Of a stretch of DNA of 64,000 nucleotides, positions 9,298 to 21,932 are shown piece by piece. The DNA lies in NCBI GenBank assembly GCA_014529385.2, contig CM043960.1, positions 30,480,396 to 30,544,395 on the forward strand, in the 5' to 3' direction. Made by a program: the position numbers and the translations under genes. The stretch's first letter is position 1; the number at the start of each line of letters is the position of its first letter. The notes below the pieces were generated by a model. It did no database searches. It was not told the DNA's origin and saw only the letters and a program-made list of their open reading frames with translations. The DNA is from Adiantum capillus-veneris. Taxonomy: Eukaryota; Streptophyta; Polypodiopsida; Polypodiales; Pteridaceae.

Positions 9298-11515
9298 TGT
9301 AATGTAATGGGAATGGCCTATGAACTTCGAGAATAGCAGAATCAAGAGAATTAGAGTGAGCATTTTTGCGCGATTACTTTGAGAACATAGGGGGTGAACA
9401 TAATTGATGGTAGCAACATAAACATAGTACTCAATTAACTTGGCATGAATTTTTTTTTTTCAAGAGAGAGAGTATTAGAGAACATGACAATAGTTGAGGA
9501 CTGGATTTACTTGGAGCCGGGTCCCCCTCAAAAAGACATTTGTATTATAGATTCTCCCATCAAGAGAGACTTGGTACAATACAATCTTTGTGTTCCTTGT
9601 GACCTTGGTGATGCTATGAAGATGGAAAGCTTCATGCATCACAAGCATACCATAAACTTTGCAAAAAGCATTAACTATCCCAAGCCTCAGTCCCAAGGCC
9701 TCAAACACCTTCGAAGGTGGAGAGAGCTAGCAAGGAATGAGGGTAGGGAAGAGGAAGAAGAATCATTCATAGGAGAAAGAAATATTGCCTCACTTATCAT
9801 CACTCTTCTTGCTTAGCATATCATAATAGCATAGTAATGAAGATGAATAAGATGGCAAGCTTAAGCATTGAAGCATGGCTCTTGGTTGGATTTGCATTCC
9901 ATAGCCAAGAGTGTTGGTGTAGGTTATCCACTTCTCAACAAGCTTGGAGAAGGAGATGGAGCTCTTGCACTTTGCACTCCGCACAATGAGAGAATGTGTG
10001 TGTGTGTGTGTGTGTGTGTGTGGCAGAGTATACCCCCTCTCATGCTTGGCCCACACCTCTCTCTCTGTCTCTCTCTCTCTAGTAATATTTAATTATATCA
10101 TTTGGAACACGCGTCCTCTTTTTCCTCTTTGAGAAAAAGAATTTAATTATTTATTTTTATGCATCTAAATTCTCATTGGACCCCTTTAAAGTCTATCCAA
10201 TAGGATTCAAGCACATCATGAGGGCCACACGTGGATAATTTTTTTGAACATGTGTCTTTTATGCTTCTTAAGTCATTTGGTTTGATCTAAAAATCACCTC
10301 AAGCTTTGGGCAAGGTTCCCACAACCACACGTTTATGCCTCTTGAGAATTTATCTTTGAATTTAATACTTCAAGAACCTTTGTCATTTAAGCATAAAAAT
10401 CACCGCAAGCTTTGGGCAAGGCTCCCACAACCACTTTAAGCATCTCAACACCTCATGCTTGGGTAGGATTCCCATCTCGAGGTTAGCCCTAGCTTGCGTA
10501 AGGTCAAAGGACTTTTTAACACTAACTTTTGGAGGTCTTTAATGAAGCTAACCCTAGGTCTTTTAAGCTCCATTAGATGCATGTTGCTTTGTTAGCAGCA
10601 AGCTAACACATATACCACGGATACCATTTTTCAGAGTTCTCATTGTAAAAACACTTATTATTTTGATAAATCGGGAATATTGTAACTCCTATTTTCTTGG
10701 ATAAACCTTGTAATTGATGAGCCGGGGCTACAAGCTTCCAAATTGTATCAACCTGTCATTACCCATCTTTGGTAGAACTCCCATATTATTAGTTTGGACT
10801 ACCAAAAACCTTGGCTAAGGGATAAAAGCCAATTTTTGTAAGTTAGTATTAAGTTTTGGATAATGAAATACACAGCGTGAGCTGATGGCGCTCACTTCTC
10901 TCCTTCTAGCGCTTCCTACTCCCTCTCCGATTGTCACATTGCAGTCGTGTTTATTGCATTGCAACCGCACGTAAGAGCTCTACGCATTGACGTTAGCACT
11001 TCACAGTAATTCGTAGCTTTTGGCATCGTTGACCTGTGGCTTAATTTCATCATAATTAGGAATTTATACTTTGAAATAAAAAACTAAGCATAGGTGGGAT
11101 ATTGGAGCATCATTGCTAAGCATTTAGATGCATTCTGGGTCGAAAATGACTAGGTCAAAAGTCCACTGTTGTTAATAATCGCGATTTTGACACTTGACCT
11201 AAAGTGGGGTTTGAGACCATAAGCATGTGTGCTTAGGTCTTATAAACATGTCCTAGAAGTTACGTTTGGATGTCATTTGATGTTACAAAGGATGTGATTT
11301 GTTTGCCGATGAGCGGTTGGCTTTTAGTGATTTCTGTCGCTTGAGTGTAGCATGAGTTAGATGCGAGTTGTTAGTTGTTTTCCGAGATACTGACACCCTC
11401 TTGTAGCCTCTATGCACTAGTCGAGTTAGCTTCATTCCATGAATTGACAATTTAATCGTGGTTCTTGCTAATACTGCAATAAGATAAGATAGTGAGGTTA
11501 GACATGCGTCCCACA
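9298..11515 (+). mobile_element. Probable 5' LTR of decayed Ty3/gypsy element 1
   Basis: The right end is well placed: ...CCCACA is followed at once by a tRNA-type primer-binding site at 11518. The left end is inferred at TGTAATG (9298), because similar text with TGTAAT and AGTGAGCATTT begins at 26785, and because the PRP22 pseudogene stops there. From about 9405 to 10630 the sequence matches 26900-28800, including CAATAGTTGAGGAC and CTCATTGGACC...CCAATAGGA motifs. A TATA-like GGATAAAAGCC lies near 10818. At about 2.2 kb it is a long LTR. The open frame at 9445-9816 has no recognised domain and probably only reflects LTR sequence. A (GT)n run occurs at 9995-10021. Confidence 0.5.
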
Positions 11516-11517
11516 TT

Positions 11518-11537
11518 TGGCGCCGTTGTGCCGGGGA
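11518..11537 (+). other. Primer-binding site of element 1
   Basis: TGGCGCCGTTGTGCCGGGGA lies two bases after the LTR end. It matches the TGGCGCCGTTGCCGGGGA type of site used by many plant Ty3/gypsy elements, with one inserted TG. A closely related site occurs on the minus strand of element 2 at 56697-56714. Confidence 0.8.
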
Positions 11538-13469
11538 TCGAAGAGATCTAAACTAGGGAAAAACATGAGCGTCTTGTGAAGTTATCTTTTCACTTCCTCT
11601 AGGATCGCCTAGAGTTCAAAACTTTCTTTTAGAAACCGCATAGCCTAAGAATGTCGTCTTTTGCTGTGTAAAGGTAGCTTGGAAGTAATCGTACTTGCTG
11701 AGTGCCTTTAGGATTGTAGGATTGTAGAAATAGATTAGGATTTTGAGGATGATTGATAGACGAGACAAGTCTTAAGATCAATGCTCAGAAAATCATAAAA
11801 GACAAGAAAACAAGTGTTTGTGGACACTTTCCACAACCCCATTGCATGAGAATTTAGGAGTAGGGTAAGTAGAATCTGAGGTGGATTTCAGAACATTGCT
11901 CTCTCTGAAAGAATCATTGTGAGTTGTTATTGGAAGTTGCATAATTTCAGGTCTACGGCTAGAAATAACACGAAAAGACTCCAAACCACTCAATCCGACT
12001 GGAGAGAGCTTAGAAGTTGTGTGAACCAATGGGTAAGCTCAAGGACACTTCGAGGTAAAAATTTCAAGAGTTGGCCAAAACTAAGATTATTTAAAATTTC
12101 TTGAAATTTTAGACCAAATTAAGTTTTGACTTGATTCATACGCTTAAAATAGATCATAAAAAGACTCTCCATTGAAAAATTGCAAAAATTGGTTCATTTC
12201 AAGCCTGAAGTTAATAATCGCGATTATTAACTTTTAGCTCAAATTTGACCAAGGTTCATACCATTGACTCATTGCATGTGTACAAAAAACTTTTGTAAAG
12301 GCACAAAAGATTTGGATCACCAAACTGGCAAAAAACACGGTAAAAACTAAAGTTTGTACTGACTTTTTGAAACTTGAGTATAAATTGGAATTTTTTTTGT
12401 CCAAACTTGATGAAATTTGATTTATAGGCTTATATTGATGTGATAAACATGTGTATATGCCCAGTTGACCAAAAAGATGCAAAAAGTTGCCAGTTGTCAA
12501 TAATCGTGATTAATTACATCTGTCCCATTTTTCAACTTTTTTGACAAAGTTGACATACCACTAGCTGTAATAAGCTCACAAACCAAATTTGGTAAGATTT
12601 GGATCATTTTATTGGAAATTGTGACCAAATTTGCAAAGTTAGTCTGCGGACAGAAAATTGATGACCATTTGACCAAAACTTGTCCAAGCTTGATGAAACT
12701 TGGCTAGAGACCTTAACTAGAGGTGCTTAATAGATCTGTGTCGAAGTTGGGATAAAAATTTACAAAAATATAACTGGAGTAAATAATCGCTATTATTTAC
12801 GTCTGCTTTAAAAATTGACAAATTTGCAAATTTGAGTATACCACAAGGTCAAGCATATCAAGTAGACCCCACAAATCAATTTTGGTGAAATTTGGATCTC
12901 AAAAGTGAGACTTAAGCCAGATTCTTGAAATTAGGGTGCGGACACAAAACAATTGATAAACTTGATCAGATTTTGTCCAAACTTGTTGAAACTTGTCCAA
13001 GGACTTTAACAGGTTGTATACTTGCCAAACAACTAGCAAAAGTAAATAATCGAGATTATTTACTACAGCTACACAGGGACATCAATTTTGACTTTTGAAC
13101 TTGTACAGTGTTAGATCAGCATAATAAAAAGCCACCGGGCAATTTTGGGTTCAATCGGATCCAAATTCATACATGTTCACTCAGTTTCCAAATTGCAGCT
13201 TAATCCCTTGATTTTTTGCCAAAGTTGAATCTGAAAGTCAATTGCCGACTCCCATAGCTTGATTTGAAGTGAATATACGCAAAGACCAATCACAATAGTT
13301 AGCAAAAAATTATACAGTCTTTGTGAAAGAATAACTAACTTTATCAAATTTATACAGGAATCAGGTTGCAGACGAGGAATCGGTAGCTTGACAGAAAGTT
13401 GCAATCGAATCAAGTGAAAATTGACAACAAGTCAATCCAAAGGTAAGTACTCTATCCAGTGCTTCATAA
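11538..13469 (+). other. Untranslated leader of element 1
   Basis: About 1.9 kb lies between the primer-binding site and the first Gag-like frame. It has no coding potential. It consists of degenerate repeats of roughly 260-290 bp, each carrying text like AAACTTGNTGAAACTTG and an AATAATCG-type palindrome. Confidence 0.6.
12211..13064. repeat. Four spaced palindromes in the element 1 leader
   Basis: TTAATAATCGCGATTATTAA at 12211-12230 is a perfect 20-bp palindrome. Related ones lie at 12499-12515 (imperfect), 12779-12800 (one central mismatch) and 13041-13064 (11-bp arms AGTAAATAATC around GA). Spacing is about 260-290 bp. A half-copy occurs at 11172. The flanking bases changed on both sides together (TTAA...TTAA versus GTAAA...TTTAC), so self-complementarity has been kept while sequence changed. 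Confidence 0.75.
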
Positions 13470-14580
13470 GTGTATATGAACCTTAGATCTGGTCGTGTAC
13501 TAGGAAATCAGGGCATATTCGGAGAAACCTCCAATAAAGTATCCACCGAAGAAAGCGTGAATCAAGGCAATTCCTTGCACACTATTCTTGAAGAAGTCTC
13601 AGACACTTTTTTAGATTCAACATCTGAAATGTCTTCTTACTCGACTCACTCGGAAACCGGAACGACAATGCGTTATAAGCATATACTCTCTTTTTATAAG
13701 ACTAATGGCCATGGAGCTGAGGTTTACCTGAATCCTAACGAAGAGTATGCTATTCACATTGATGACCATGGTATTGAGTTTGAAGAAGAGATTAGGGTAA
13801 ACAAACAAGGAAAAATGTACATGGACAAAAACGAAACTCAGTATTTACAAGTTGAAAACCCTGACATGATAGACAAATGGGGGTTAGAAGTAAACATCAT
13901 AATCCCAGATATGTCAGCAAAAGAAGGACCACATACTTTAGAATTCGAGGGATACGATCAAGTAGATTTGAAGCCTTTGAAATGGCTTAGTATGGATAAT
14001 CCTAGGATCGGAGTCTATTGTTGGGAGGATAGAAACGTAAAAGATCTTTTGTGGACTTCACATGCCAAATCAGGACAACTAACAGCCATGAAGATCATCT
14101 ATATCTTCAAGATCAAAGATAAGGGATCAACAGACCTACCAACCTACCTGTTTAGGGATTGTTATAACAAAAATTTTACTATGATGACTCTTTAGGAGGT
14201 AGAACAAACCAAATACCAAGGGTACTCCATAAGGGATTGGATATTGGGACAAGGACCAGAAACAATTCCAAGAGATGAACACGGTGAGAGATCATCTGAG
14301 AGTAATGTTAAGAAACCAGAAACCACCTCATCACGTAGAAAACCGGGTGACACTAAAGCTAGTCTAGGGCTACATGAGTCACTATTTCCAATAGACTGGT
14401 TTGAAGGACTTGGAACAGGACCAACTGCCAGGAGACTGGGAGTTGAACCAAACAGACGCGTCAGACCAGCTGATTTTTAGAAATGGGTCAGAAAATACAA
14501 TGGATCAGGGGATCCATACGACCACTTAGCAATCTTTAAGCAAGTTCTAAGAGCAGAACGTATATTCGATTTCCATGATT
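13470..14580 (+). pseudogene. Gag N-terminal extension and Gag start, copy A (element 1)
   Basis: A 241-codon frame (13470-14195) continues in the same frame after a single TAG into a second frame (14244-14480), then past another stop to RVRPADF/KWVRKYNGSGDPYDHL. The start, MNLRSGRVLGNQG...STEESVNQGN, and the middle, YLQVENPDMIDKWGL, match copy B here and the minus-strand copy at 53887-54852. The last part corresponds to the start of Gag proper in element 2 (RRIRPSQVQKWV). Gag binds and packages element RNA; the role of the N-terminal extension is unknown to me. Coding similarity stops near 14580, just before copy B begins. Confidence 0.65.
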
Positions 14581-14730
14581 TTGACTAATAGAGCGGCTAT
14601 AGACTTATAGCCACCAAGTGATTTTTGCACAAGTTGTGGAAATCAGAGTTTGCAACTCAATTTGCTATTGATTGGAGGATTGGATGCACCATAAAAGGTA
14701 ATAGGTCAGGGTTTCGCAAGCGTCATTTTC

Positions 14731-15516
14731 TTGGTGTATTTGTGGTCAGGCAAGTTATATCAGAATAGAAATCATATTGTTAGAGATCAGTCAAGTCATA
14801 TTTCAACAAGAGGGAGTGTCAATCAAGGAAATTTACCGACCTTAGATCCAATCTTGGACGAAAGTCTTTCTGATAATTCATTAGCGAGATCTTATACCTA
14901 TATGGCTAAGAGATCCAAAAGTCTGAGTTTCAAGGAGGAAACCAAAATGGAAGCGGAACCATCACAAACAACACCAAATACAATACTTTTGCACCTATAG
15001 TACCAGTTTGAAAATGAATAGGGTGTTCATATCTACAAAGATGGTATGGATCGTTACTGTGTGAAAATAGAAGAGAGACCTAGTGAGCTCAATCTCTTAG
15101 TGCACGTAGATTATAGTGGTGATCGATACTTTCACAAGGAAGGAAATATGTATTTAATTGTGCACAATCCCTTTATTGTGGACAAGTGGGGATTGACAGG
15201 CACAAAGGAAAAGGTTAGTGTTGAGCCTTAAGAGAAGCCGCCAAAGCTGGACCTTTTGAGTGCAAACCTTAGGCGAGTGAATGTGTCTACTTGAGTCAAC
15301 AATGAAAAAACACATGTGGGCTTGTATAAATATGATAACGGAGAGAAAATTCTCTATGATAGGTGTAATGAACCCAATGTGAGAGATGTGATAGAGCAAA
15401 AATGCTTGTATCTATTCACGTACAAAGTGGAGAGAAATAATGAGGTGACGATGCTAGAAATGTATGGACAAACATACTTTGTTACCGCAAAGAGATTGAG
15501 GGATATACGTACTTAG
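14731..15516 (+). pseudogene. Gag N-terminal extension, copy B (element 1)
   Basis: Three pieces in one reading frame (14731-15000, 15046-15231, 15316-15516), separated by stops, repeat the copy A protein: ISTRGSVNQGNLPTLDPILDE, then YLIVHNPFIVDKWGL, then GLYKYDNGEKI...EPNVRD...CLYLFTYK. It aligns better than copy A to the C-terminal half of the element 2 protein (IYKHESEGIVSYFRSKEP, VLYLFSYE). Two copies in tandem imply either a duplication or two elements fused by recombination. Confidence 0.65.
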
Positions 15517-15888
15517 GGGCACCACTCCACCAGTACCATGTCACCCCCAACACACATAGACCAATTGTCTCTAAAACAAGGCCAAAAACTACAAGAGTGA
15601 GTTTGTCAAAAACCAGAGTGGAAGATTCTTTTAGTTGACCACATGTTTCCAAACCAAGATCGATGTGATCTCTGAGTTCAAGGGTTCCTATGTCCATGCA
15701 TCAAGGTAGTGATATTCCAGACACAATTTTCAGCACAAGGGTTCCTAATACTAGAACAAGACCCATGACTTGATGAGAGGGTAATTGATCGAACCCCCTC
15801 CATACCACCTACTAGCGGATATGAGGCAAGAGATATAGTGGTACGAGAGCCTAGAATGATGAGAATGATAGTGGAAACTAGAAGGATG
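15517..15888 (+). other. Decayed continuation of element 1
   Basis: No open frame of note; probably the remains of the Gag coding region following copy B. It ends at the boundary of a copia LTR. Confidence 0.4.
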
Positions 15889-16117
15889 TGTTGGAATTAG
15901 GGCTGCAGGGAAACACACTCAGCTTAGAGAAGACGAAGGAAGCTCAAGGCACACAACAGAGAGCATATTACTTAGTGTGAAATGAAAAGATAAGATAGCG
16001 CTAGAGTGATGGGCATATATACAATGCACAAGGTAAAAAACCTGCTAGTGAGAGAAAAAATTCCACAACGGTCCTAAGTGTATGCACACACATCACTACA
16101 AGATGTATATGGTAACA
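15889..16117 (-). mobile_element. 3' LTR of a Ty1/copia element
   Basis: This 229-bp block begins TGTTGGAATTAGG and ends ATGGTAACA, with TG...CA ends and imperfect terminal inverted repeats. On the minus strand it follows a purine-rich CACAGAGGGGATT (polypurine-tract-like, 16118-16135). No matching 5' LTR was found to the right, near 18.8-19.3 kb, so the element looks truncated at its 5' end. Confidence 0.55.
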
Positions 16118-18807
16118 AATCCCCTCTGTGAGTGATGCAATGAATAAGAGCTGGCACATAAAGTATAGGGAAGTGTCATTCCATGAGGAAGATGATCAGT
16201 CCACAAAGGGAAGGAAGCCCAAAGCTTTGCAAAAAGCTTCAAACTTCTCATGAGACAAGGCCTTTGTGAAAAGATATGCAAGGTTGTCATGTGTTGGCAC
16301 ACAAGCAAAACTAATATTTCCTTATGAGAGTCTCTCCCTGATATAGTGGTAATGCACCTCAATGTGCTTTGTGTGAGCATGAAAAATTGGGTTCCTCACA
16401 ACTGCCAATGCACTCTGAATGTCAGTGTAGATGATGTTGGCAATGTCCTTTCCAACACCCAAATTAATCATAAGGCATCTAAGCCATACACACTCAACCG
16501 TAGCTGCTATGAAGACTGCCTTGTACTCAGCCTCACAATTGGAAGTGGCCCCAATAGACTGATTCTTGCTCAATCATGATATGCATGAGCTACCGAGCAT
16601 GAAACAAAAACCACTTGTGGACACTCGTGTGTCAAAACAACCAGCCCAATATGAGTTCAAAAAAGCATGTAAATTTGGCGACAACAATCCCCCCTTGGGA
16701 TAAAACAACTCAAGATATAAATTTCCAATGAAGTAGAAAAAGATCAGCTTGATAGCCTACCAATCCTTAGACCATCGGCTATGCACAAATCTGCTGACCT
16801 GTGAGGAATATACAGCCTTGTGTTGCAACCCCAAATCTTTCATCTTGAAAGTAGCATTCAAATCAGTCTTAAATTCATCAATATGTGCCTCATTTAAACC
16901 AATGATCATCAAATCATCCACATATAGAACAATGATAAGAAGTACATCACCCTAACACTTTACATACAAAGTGCTTTTTGTTGGACTATTACAAAAGCCT
17001 CGTTTGACCAAATGAGTGTCAGCTTTCTCATACCAAGCATGAGGAGATTGCTTTAACCCATACAAAGATTTCTTACATTTGCACACTTTATCATCTTGTC
17101 CTTTCTTGACAAAACTACGAGGTTGCATTACGTAAACTTCCTCAAATATGCCACCATTCAAGAAAGAAGTAACAATGTCTAATTAATGTACATCCCAACC
17201 AAAATGAGCTGCCAATGCACATGGAAACTCATCTCTATAAGCAACATGTTCTTTCTTTTATCAGCACCATTTTGTTGAGGTTTATATGGCACTATACATA
17301 CATGCCAAAGTTTTTCATATGAAATAGCCTTAGAATCCACAACTAAATTTGCAAAATTCTACCCACACTTGTCATACAAAGTGAGCTTATATAGCCCATG
17401 ACATAAAATGCATGATGCAACAATCTCATCACCAAAATTGAGATCATGATTTGTACATCTGTCATCCACAAATTTCACAACAAGTCAAAGTCTAGAAACT
17501 GAAGATACAGACAAAAGTTTCTTCTTGATCCCATGTACATAAAGTGTATCAAAAAGTGTGAAAGAAGTGTCATTCACAGAAATCAACACAATCTTTCCAA
17601 CTCCCTTGACCAGATAAGAGGCATTGTTGGAACAAGCGACTGAATTCCCCCATAAGGGGCATCCTCAAGAGAGGTAAATAGGGCACAATGAGAGGTAATG
17701 TGCTTTGTATCACCACTATCAAAGTATCACACATGAGCATCTGTAGCAACTAACATACACGGATCATGGACAAAAGGATCACAAGTGCACTCTGCACTAA
17801 AAGCCCATTTTGCATCACTGTGAGCATCACAATCTCCTTTCATTGAAGACTCAACAATAGCTGCATTTGTAGTGGAACCAGCCTCTTTCTTCTTAGCCTC
17901 TTTTGACTTCAACTTAGGAAACTACTTGATGAAGTGATCATTAGCTTTACAACAATGGCAATGCATCTTATTTTTTCCCCTTTCTCCAGAATTCCCATAT
18001 GAATATCTACCAGCAGAAGCATTAGGAATAGGTGATTTACCACTTGCACAAGAACCATGAGAAGTGGCTACATTGTTCTTACCACCTTTTCTTTGAGCAA
18101 CAATAAAGGCCTATTCAATTGTATGCTATTTAGCCCTCTTTTTTCTGGAAAGTGCCTCTTGCAAAACTGCAACAGCAATATCCATAATGCATCAAACTTG
18201 ACAATGCCTGGGTTTCCTTGCGTCATAAGTCTCCAAGTACTAGCAAAAGTCTGGTAACAATGTGGCAAAGCATTAAGAACAGTCTACACAAGGGAACTGT
18301 CAAAAATGATTTTGCTTGTAGAAATAAGTTGCTCATTAATATCCTTGACACACCAGCAAGGAAAATTTCTTTCTCATCTTCCTCAAGCATAATCTATGAC
18401 TCTAGCTCTTTACGCAGCAATGCAATTTTAGCCTCATTGCGATTTGCATAAAGACCGGCCAGAATATCCCAAGCCTGTATTGCAGATTTTGCTGAACGAA
18501 TGTGATGAGCAATAGTGCGCTTCATAGACAACATAATCAATGCATGAGCCTGTGCATCTCTTACATCCCAACGAGCTGTAGGAAAAACAGCTCTGACAGC
18601 AACAACCCTGCCACCAAAACCTGCAACATCCTCAACATCGCCTACATCCTCAAAACTAGGACGTACATCAATGCCCTGCACAATATTCCAAACGCCCTTT
18701 GACACAAGGACATGTTGCATAATGTCAGCTCACATTGGGTAATCATCTCCATCCAATCTATCCTTAATAGAAAACATCTTGAACACATATGTGTTGTTGT
18801 CAGCCAT
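16118..18807 (-). pseudogene. Ty1/copia retrotransposon internal region, decayed
   Basis: Read on the minus strand from the gag start at 18807 (MADNNTYVFKMF), the parts lie in copia order. Gag with DAQAHALIMLSMKRTIAHHI (18720-18394) comes first, followed by a zinc-knuckle remnant (HCHCCKANDHFIK, about 17950) and a protease remnant (YFDSGDTKHIT, about 17715). Then come an integrase remnant (VPYKPQQNG, about 17275), reverse transcriptase with VCKCKKSLYGLKQSPHAWYE (17161-16952) and YVDDL (16910-16924), and RNase H (CEAEYKAVFIAATVECVWLR, 16573-16322). Copia polyproteins carry out cDNA synthesis and integration of the element. Many stops and frameshifts make it dead. It lies in opposite orientation inside the element 1 region and is therefore a later insertion. 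Confidence 0.85.
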
Positions 18808-20570
18808 GGTGAATGCCTGCACTTGATATGAAAACTGCCCAAAAAGAGGAGAAACAAAGCAGGACCAACATGTGCTACGCACCTGGATGAGAGGCCTTCA
18901 CTTTGCATCTAAAAATAGCCACACCCGTGTTGGACATTGGCATATCTGTCAATTAGTGCACTCCAAGAAACAACATACCAGACATACTTGCATGATGACA
19001 TAGGCCTTGGTTGCATCAGAAAGGCATCCAATTCACATCTATTGAAAAGAGCCCAAAGCTTCTTGGCCACAACCATGTTGGACATATCCAGTAATCAACA
19101 CACTCCTAGAGAAAACATAAAGCTCATGTACGACTTTTATTTGCCTTTGTGAGGGAAGCACATTTGGCATGCCTACAAACGAATGAGCTCCCAAATCCCT
19201 AGGGATGTGTCATTCTCAACTTAGCCCCTATTGCACATATAAGGGTATATTCCACCAACTGACTATTCCTCTGCACAGTGGCCTTTTAATGCATCTAGAA
19301 AAAGAAAATTTGACTCCTTATCATGCTCTTCTTATCCATTCATGAGGTGATCTATCTTCTTTCCTTAATGTAACACGAGATGTGCAGCCACCCTATGTGA
19401 TGCCAAAACTAGCAGATGCTTACATCACAAAAAGAGAGAATGCAAATTGTGTGTGTGAGCATGTGGTCTCATGATTTGGTGTTAGTCAATCACATGCAAA
19501 AGGATATGAACAAAATACTAAGCTTATTGAATGCATATAGGATCCACACACATTGAATGAAACCAAATGTAAGAAAACTGAGCTCGCCAAAAGAGACAAC
19601 CAACACTATAACTAGAAAATGATTCACAATGGAGATGGTTATTTTGATTGGCAGATGAAGAAACTAACATAGACATGAATCATGTGGTAAAATTCACCAA
19701 CAAGTTTTTGACTAGCGGTATTGTCATGCCGGCGTGCATTGATGCCAAAGAGGCCTATGAAAAGAAGACAAAAAAATTGATGCTAAGTATATGCACGAGA
19801 TGAGCTTGATGTTCCCTACAATAATCTACCAAGCTCAAGTGGGGAGAGAGCAAGAGGAGATATAGTTTGAAGATTCCTGCAACAAGATTAGCTCAATTAA
19901 CCATGAGTACAGAACTCTACTACCAAACTAAACATAGGGTAGGGCATATTCACATGCAAGATTTTGTGCAGACAAGCAACAATCAATGCTCATCCTCATA
20001 GGAAAGTGCTAACACTAGGGGTTACACATACAACAAAAGAGACGGCATGAGCTTTGCAAATACACCAAGAAATAAGAAAACTAGTAGGCATGCAGACCTG
20101 ACTTGCTCGAGTTTCAGAGAGTAAAGATGCTTGAGGAGGAGGGAGACAATTGAGAGATGGCCAACTCGCTGAGAATGAGCCAATACCCAAGAAAATTCTC
20201 TAAGAAGAAAAGAAACAGAAAAACGATCAGAAATACATACCCAGCTCACTCAACAACAATGAGTTTCCGAGATGTAAGAGGCTCACAAGGACAGAACCGA
20301 GAAGAACAAAAGGTGGTCACAGGGGAGGGAGAGGGTTGAGAGTCACCAAAGCTTGAGGAGACCATTTAATTAATGTAGCTTAATGAGGGAAAAATTGTCA
20401 TGCTTGTATCATTAGATTAAGAACTTGTTAAGCATCATGATTAGCAAGCACACAATTCAAGCAAGTCTAAGATGCACTAGCAGACAAGCAAGGAGCTCTT
20501 GATCCTAGAAGAAACGGAACTTCTTTGTGGAGAGCAGACTATAGAGAGGCATGTACGCGCGCGCGTGCTC
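18808..20570. other. Unassigned stretch beside the copia element
   Basis: The first few hundred bases may be a copia leader or LTR, but no copy of the 15889-16117 LTR is visible. Other frames are short and unlike known proteins. Confidence 0.4.
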
Positions 20571-20597
20571 ACACACACACACACACACACACACACA
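20569..20597. repeat. (AC)n microsatellite next to a GCGCGC run
   Basis: About 13 AC units follow the alternating sequence CGCGCGCG near 20557. Both are alternating purine-pyrimidine tracts. Confidence 0.9.
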
Positions 20598-21256
20598 AAG
20601 TGTTCAAGCACATGTTTAATTCTCCATGGAGCAAGTTTTGAGGACAACAGAGAGAAAAGAAGAAGATCACTTACCAAAATAAGACCTCATCATAACTCCC
20701 ATACTCATAAGAGGATGCACGACCTTGCTCTTTCTGTCACCCTCCTTCTTATGCATGTCATGGAAGGCCTTGTCTCTCTCCGTTGACTCATCGCAGGCCA
20801 CCTCTGCTGAAATGTTGTGCATGCGAGTGAGAGAGGAGAAGAAGAAGAGAAAATAATTTCTAACATCATGGGAAGGCAAGGGTTAAGTATGAACAAGCTT
20901 AAAGGGTCTCTATGTCATCCCCCAAAGTCTCCCTGCGTGGGACATTTTTCCACCTAAAGTAATTTGGTATGAGCTCATTAAAGGGTGTGCACTATACACA
21001 TGAATCAACTGTTGCGGATAAATTTTTTTATGTGGCATGTATCCGGGTAGACATGCCCAAATTGAGCAAGAAATTGATCGTTTGGCGCTCGGAGGGACTC
21101 AATCGAAAGCCCTGCGCAAGCTCTATTTGCAGCAAAAATGCCATTACGAACACCTACCGGATGACAAAGATTGAGCAAGTTTTTGTGTTTGCGTGTAACA
21201 AAAATGTGTGCCAATGGGAAAACTACCAAGGGGGAGTTTAGGATCAAATGCCCCAA
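20598..21256. other. No gene recognised
   Basis: Short frames on both strands only. The 90-codon plus frame at 20969-21241 has no domain that I recognise. Confidence 0.4.
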
Positions 21257-21322
21257 CAAGTCTTGAACACGCAATCGAGATGAGGATGTTATCCCAAGTG
21301 CAGTAACCACCAAGTTACACGT
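21257..21322 (-). ncRNA. tRNA-like sequence, possible SINE head or decayed tRNA
   Basis: On the minus strand, ACTTGGTGGTTACTGCACTT is followed about 30 bases later by TGTTCAAGACTTG. This resembles the A box and B box (GTTCRANYC) spacing of tRNA-derived SINEs and decayed tRNA genes. No cloverleaf could be completed, and no poly-A tail or target duplication was found. Confidence 0.25.
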
Positions 21323-21728
21323 TCCAGGTTGTCTCACAATGGGAGCACTCTGGTTATATTTTTTTGGGGGAGGGACGAGTCTAAGGAGGGGCCCGTCTTT
21401 TTATTGGTACTCTTACCCCACATACCTTTGGTAGCATAAAAAATGCGTAAAAGTAGGATTTAGCACATAGTTGGAGGCAACAATAGTATCTTTTGCCAAC
21501 AAGAGATTGAGTGTGAACCTGCTTACTGTGTGTACGATTTGTGAAGATCATGTAGCATTTTTCTCTATCAATCTCTCTCATCAAAGTAGCAAGCAAAGTT
21601 ATCACTCTCTATTCTTTCAAACGACTGGCATCTATTTTTGCAATAAACTTCTCCAACTTTAGTTGGTTTCCTTCAAGGCATCCCTCCAAATTGGTTGGAA
21701 ATTTTGAATGTTTGTCTATAAGAAATAC

Positions 21729-21932
21729 ATCCACATCATTGATGGTGATGTCTAGCTGATGGACCAAGATCTAATAATGATGGTTTTAGGTACATCGTCT
21801 GCCTGGTCTGCTAGTGGCCACATGGTGAACATCCACATCATTGATGGTGATGTCTAGCTGATGGACCAAGATCTAATAATGATGGTTTTAGGTACATCGT
21901 CTGCCTGGTCTGCTAGTGGCCACATGGTGAAC
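21729..21932. repeat. Perfect tandem duplication, unit 102 bp
   Basis: The segment beginning ATCCACATCATTGATGGTG is repeated immediately with an offset of 102 bp and no difference that I can see. It is a recent local duplication or an assembly duplication. Confidence 0.9.

Noticed and set aside
9445-9816. 123-codon plus frame as a host gene
   Set aside because: The same sequence recurs at 26960-27790 as part of an LTR-like repeat without an open frame, so it is probably non-coding LTR sequence.
18808-19300. 5' LTR of the copia element
   Set aside because: It is expected here, but no segment matching 15889-16117 and no TGGTATCAGAGC-type primer site on the minus strand could be found.
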